Source: Ilumatobacteraceae bacterium (GTDB taxonomy: Bacteria; Actinomycetota; Acidimicrobiia; Acidimicrobiales; Ilumatobacteraceae). From it: 41,736 bases of DNA. A program made the translations under genes and the position numbers. Below, in pieces: positions 38,734-41,736 of this stretch. The notes under the pieces are model-generated. The model ran no database searches. It saw only the letters and a list, made by a program, of their open reading frames with translations, and was not told the origin of the DNA. The stretch covers positions 14,556-56,291 of the forward strand of contig JANQZQ010000110.1 in NCBI GenBank assembly GCA_030728545.1. The letters are read 5' to 3'. Position 1 is the first letter of the stretch. Every line of letters starts with the position of its first letter.

Positions 38734-39748
38734 ACAGTTCTGGCGAGCGATCGGGCGGGGTCAGGCCCAGATGCTCATACGCCGCGGTGGTGGCCACCCG
38801 GCCCCGCGGTGTGCGCGCCAAGAGACCTTCCCGAATTAAAAACGGCTCGTAGACGTCTTCGATGGTTTCGGTCTGCTCGCTGACTGCGATGGCCAACGTC
38901 GACAACCCCACCGGCCCACCACCAAAACGCTCACAGATGATCTGTAGCACCGAGCGATCCACTTTGTCGAGCCCCAAGCGGTCAACGCCAAACACTCGCA
39001 GCGCTTCGTCGGCAACGGCTGCCGTCACTGCCCCACTGTTGCGCACCTGGGCAAAGTCGCGCACGCGGCGCAGCAACCTGTTGGCGATGCGGGGCGTGCC
39101 CCGTGAACGCGAAGCAATTTCGTGGGCTGCATCGTGATCAATGGCGACATCCAAGATGCCAGCTGCTCGCTGCACGATTTGGCGCAGCTCATCGGGTTCG
39201 TAATACTCGAGCCGCGTGACCAACCCAAAGCGGTCGCGCAGTGGCCCGGTGATCATGCCCGTGCGTGTGGTGGCGCCAATCAACGTGAAGCGCGGCAACG
39301 TGAGGCGAATCGATGATGCTGCTGGGCCCTTGCCAACGACGATGTCGATTTGAAAATCTTCCATGGCCGGATACAGGATTTCTTCGACCACCCGCGACAA
39401 GCGATGCACCTCATCAATGAACAGCACGTCGCGCTCTTCGAGCTTGGTGAGAATCGCCGCCAGATCCCCGGCGCGCTCTAAGGCGGGGCCCGAAGTGACG
39501 TGGAACTTGGCTCCCATCTCGGCCGCCACGATGCCGGCCATCGTGGTCTTGCCCAAGCCGGGCGGCCCCGCGAGCAACAGGTGGTCGGCTGCTTCGTTGC
39601 GCTGACGGGCTGCTTCGAGCACGATTGCTAGATGTTTTTTGAGTTCTTGCTGACCCACGAAATCTGCCAACTTGCGCGGTCGCAACGCGCTGTCGGTGCG
39701 CTGGTCGTGGTCGTCGCGAGCAATCGGGTCGACGAATTCTTCACGCAC
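38729..39748 (-). CDS. ruvB: Holliday junction branch migration helicase RuvB
   Basis: AAA+ motor that drives branch migration with RuvA. Walker A AGPPGLGKTTMAGIV (about residues 60-74), Walker B FIDEVHRL (about 110-117), sensor 1 TLIGATTRTGMIT, the arginine finger in RDRFG, and a C-terminal winged helix with GPVGLSTLAIAVSE and YEPFLIREGLLARTPRGRVAT. The 339-residue length is standard. The start is GTG at 39748, overlapping ruvA by eight bases. Confidence 0.98.
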   Translation of the reverse strand: MREEFVDPIARDDHDQRTDSALRPRKLADFVGQQELKKHLAIVLEAARQRNEAADHLLLAGPPGLGKTTMAGIVAAEMGAKFHVTSGPALERAGDLAAILTKLEERDVLFIDEVHRLSRVVEEILYPAMEDFQIDIVVGKGPAASSIRLTLPRFTLIGATTRTGMITGPLRDRFGLVTRLEYYEPDELRQIVQRAAGILDVAIDHDAAHEIASRSRGTPRIANRLLRRVRDFAQVRNSGAVTAAVADEALRVFGVDRLGLDKVDRSVLQIICERFGGGPVGLSTLAIAVSEQTETIEDVYEPFLIREGLLARTPRGRVATTAAYEHLGLTPPDRSPELF

Positions 39749-40334
39749 GACGTGCCCCCAACAAACTCAGCGCTTCACGCAACATGGTGGCGGCATCGTC
39801 GCTGAGCGTTAGTTCGCGCAGAACGGCACGAATCTCGGTGTCGTCATACCCCAACCCGCCCAATGCGTCACGCACGTCGCTCATTCCCCCGCTACCGCGT
39901 TCGCCGACTGCACGCGGCTCGTCGATGGTGGGCAGGTTTAGACGATCTTTCAATTCCAACAGCAATCGCTCGGCGGTTTTTTTGCCCACACCCGACACGG
40001 TCGTGAGCCCAGCCACGTCGCCCGCCAACACAATGTCAACCAGGGCCCGCGGTGAGTGCGTAGCCAAAATTGCCATCGCCAGCGACGGCCCGATGCCGTT
40101 GGTTTCGATGAGCACTTCGAATGTGCGTCGCTCGTCGCGATCTAAGAAGCCGAATAACAACTCGGCATCGTCACGCACATGGTGATGCACATGCAAAAAC
40201 GCTTCGGTTGTCGGCTCGAGTTCACCAAGTGTGCGCGGCGTAACGCTCACCACATAGCCGACACCGGCTACTTCGAGCAGCACGGTCGAGTCGCTCATGC
40301 GCTCGAGCACGCGTCCACGCAATGAACCGATCAT
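39741..40334 (-). CDS. ruvA: Holliday junction DNA-binding protein RuvA
   Basis: Tetrameric DNA-binding partner of RuvB. The N-terminal OB fold starts MIGSLRGRVLERM; two helix-hairpin-helix motifs lie at GIGPSLAMAIL and SGVGKKTAERLLLELKDRL; the C-terminal domain that contacts RuvB ends with DDAATMLREALSLLG. Length is 197 residues. The ATG overlaps the ruvC stop (ATGA). Confidence 0.97.
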   Translation of the reverse strand: MIGSLRGRVLERMSDSTVLLEVAGVGYVVSVTPRTLGELEPTTEAFLHVHHHVRDDAELLFGFLDRDERRTFEVLIETNGIGPSLAMAILATHSPRALVDIVLAGDVAGLTTVSGVGKKTAERLLLELKDRLNLPTIDEPRAVGERGSGGMSDVRDALGGLGYDDTEIRAVLRELTLSDDAATMLREALSLLGARRA

Positions 40335-40897
40335 TGTGCTCGTGCTCCGGCCACGCTGCGGGCAAACGGTTCGCTAGCGATATGACACAGCGCTAGCGCC
40401 GCCGCGTCGGCTGCGTCGGCAGGCGTTGGCAGGGTGTGCAACCCGAATCGCAGTTGCACCATGCGCGCGATGTCGTCTTTGCTTGCTGCACCAAACCCGG
40501 CGACTGCACTCTTTACTTGAGTTGGGGTGTATTGCACGACGCGACAACCACGCAAGGCGGCTAACGCCAACACCACGCCGCTCACTTGCGCCACACTCAT
40601 CGCAGTGCGGGTGTTGTGTTGAAAGAACACTCGCTCAACAGCCACCGCCGTTGGTGCAAACTCATCAAACAACGCCAGCAGATCGGTCTGGAGTTGGGCC
40701 AAACGCAATGGCAATTCTTCATCAGGCGACGTGGTCAACACACCGAGTGCATGCAGCGCCGGTTGCGCGGTGGCATGAGCACCAGGTTGCACGATGGCGT
40801 ATCCGCAGCGAGTCAACCCAGGGTCGATACCCAGCACCAAGCCAGCCGACGGGCTGCTGTGTGAGGCATCGTTGGACCCTTGATGGGGGGCGAACAT
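40331..40897 (-). CDS. ruvC: Crossover junction endodeoxyribonuclease RuvC
   Basis: Resolves Holliday junctions by paired nicking. Catalytic acids are visible: Asp in LGIDPGLTRCGYAIV, Glu in VAVERVFFQHN, and the Asp pair in DAADAAALALCHI. With ATG at 40897, ten bases after the peroxiredoxin stop, it is 188 residues with a short Ser-rich N-terminal extension (APHQGSNDASHSSPS) ahead of the domain. A longer reading to 40930 would overlap the upstream gene and is not preferred. Confidence 0.95.
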   Translation of the reverse strand: MFAPHQGSNDASHSSPSAGLVLGIDPGLTRCGYAIVQPGAHATAQPALHALGVLTTSPDEELPLRLAQLQTDLLALFDEFAPTAVAVERVFFQHNTRTAMSVAQVSGVVLALAALRGCRVVQYTPTQVKSAVAGFGAASKDDIARMVQLRFGLHTLPTPADAADAAALALCHIASEPFARSVAGARAQ

Positions 40898-40907
40898 ATG
40901 TTTGATT

Positions 40908-41366
40908 CTAGCCGATGGCGGTGATGGCATCGACCAATTCTTTGACCGGCCGATAGGTGACCCCGCCGACCGCCCGATGGGCGTAGCGAATCACGCCCTC
41001 GGCATCGAGCACAAAAACGCTACGCCGCGGCAGGTTCATGAGGCCCAACACGTCATAGGCCCGATGCACCGCTTTGTCAACATCAGACAGCAACGGGAAG
41101 CCGAAACCGTGTTTGGCTGCAAACTTTTCATGACTCGCCACGTCTTGTGCCGAGATACCAATGACCTGGGCTGACAACCCGGCGAACTGAGTCAGCTCGT
41201 CGTTGTAGGAGCACAGCTGCTTGGTGCATACCGGAGTGTTGTCGCCTGGATAAAACACCAGCACCACCGGTGCGCCGCGCAGTTGGGCGAGTGAATAGGA
41301 GCGCCCGCCGGTGCCTGGCAGCGTAAAGACCGGCGCCGCATCGCCAACACCAACTGTTTTGCTCAT
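40908..41366 (-). CDS. bcp: Peroxiredoxin, Bcp/PrxQ type
   Basis: Thiol peroxidase that reduces hydrogen peroxide and organic hydroperoxides. In the 152-residue thioredoxin-fold protein the peroxidatic Cys is in YPGDNTPVCTKQLCSYND, with a second Cys five positions later, the atypical 2-Cys arrangement of the Bcp alpha-2 pair. ATG at 41366 (SKTVGVGDAAPVF) is preferred over a six-residue longer reading. It lies between yebC and ruvC; that insertion is not part of the usual core order. Confidence 0.93.
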   Translation of the reverse strand: MSKTVGVGDAAPVFTLPGTGGRSYSLAQLRGAPVVLVFYPGDNTPVCTKQLCSYNDELTQFAGLSAQVIGISAQDVASHEKFAAKHGFGFPLLSDVDKAVHRAYDVLGLMNLPRRSVFVLDAEGVIRYAHRAVGGVTYRPVKELVDAITAIG

Positions 41367-41391
41367 ACCGTCACCGTAGCCCACTGACCCG

Positions 41392-41736
41392 TCATGAAGC
41401 CGCTACTTCGAGCAGTTCTTCAGAGATATCGAAGTTGGAATACACATCCTGCACGTCGTCGTGCTCTTCGAGTTCATCCAAAATCTTGAGAATCGCCTTT
41501 GCCACACCCACGTCGGTTACGGCCACGGTTTGCGACGACACCATCGTGCTCTCAGCCGACTGCACCGGCAATGTTGCGGCTTCTAATGCGGTTTTGATTT
41601 CCCACACTTTGGTGGCATCGCAAGTTATGCGCCATACCGAGCCATCATCAAGCATGTCGTCGGCCCCATGCTCGAGCACGGCATTCATGACGTCGTCTTC
41701 TTGGGCCGCACGATCCACCAGAATCACGCCGCGCCG
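41392..41736 (-). CDS. yebC: YebC/TACO1 family protein, N-terminal part beyond the window
   Basis: Only the last 115 codons are present; the gene continues past base 41736 in frame (RRGVILVDRAAQEDDVM). YebC proteins were named as transcriptional regulators but recent work links them to translation of proline-rich stretches. The segment EHGADDMLDD and the C-terminal domain ending VQDVYSNFDISEEL (VY-N-DI signature) are diagnostic. yebC followed by ruvC-ruvA-ruvB is a widely conserved order. Confidence 0.93.
   Translation of the reverse strand, partial: RRGVILVDRAAQEDDVMNAVLEHGADDMLDDGSVWRITCDATKVWEIKTALEAATLPVQSAESTMVSSQTVAVTDVGVAKAILKILDELEEHDDVQDVYSNFDISEELLEVAAS

Overview
The window reads as an uninterrupted piece of an actinobacterial chromosome. 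Every gene I can support lies on the minus strand, so transcription runs from high to low coordinates. Gene order follows the classic actinobacterial housekeeping block, from memory the segment between yebC and priA in Streptomyces and its two halves in Mycobacterium. Signature items are an actinobacterial integration host factor (mihF), a PriA that has lost its Walker A motif, an EF-P with a PGKG loop, a DUF2079 membrane protein and a PyrR-led pyrimidine operon. Moderate GC with many GTG/TTG starts, queA/tgt and the missing neighbours suggest a deep-branching actinobacterium; Acidimicrobiia is my guess, and that is inference.

Layout in transcription order: yebC (partial at the right edge), a Bcp peroxiredoxin and ruvC-ruvA-ruvB (Holliday junction processing); an inserted sulfur locus (exported CysA-type thiosulfate sulfurtransferase plus a YeeE/YedE transporter); queA-tgt (queuosine); yajC-secD-secF (Sec accessory complex); rsh/relA, hisS, aspS, rarA, a small membrane protein, alaS and ruvX (stringent response, tRNA charging, replication fork maintenance); mltG; the shikimate genes aroE-aroC-aroK-aroB-aroQ; a Xaa-Pro peptidase, efp and nusB; a DUF2079 membrane protein; pyrR-pyrB-pyrC-carA-carB-pyrD; then mihF-gmk-rpoZ-metK-priA (partial at the left edge).

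Most junctions are ATGA/GTGA or other short overlaps, or gaps under 30 bases, so much of the window is probably a few long polycistronic units. The largest gap is 175 bases, between ruvB and the sulfurtransferase. No gap exceeds 300 bases. I see no tRNA, rRNA, insertion sequence, prophage or CRISPR array.

The two best regulatory signals are a perfect match to the PyrR RNA-binding loop consensus just upstream of pyrR, and a pair of IscR/Rrf2-like operator sites bracketing a candidate promoter in front of the sulfur locus. The second makes a plausible iron-sulfur- or sulfur-responsive module: an exported sulfurtransferase and a membrane thiosulfate-type transporter under Rrf2-family control, placed inside an otherwise ordinary housekeeping block. 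Other oddities are Thr/Pro-rich mini-repeats in the external loop of SecD, a short tandem repeat in CarB, a C-terminally shortened RarA, and the absence of pyrF, pyrK, coaBC, apt and bldD from their usual places.
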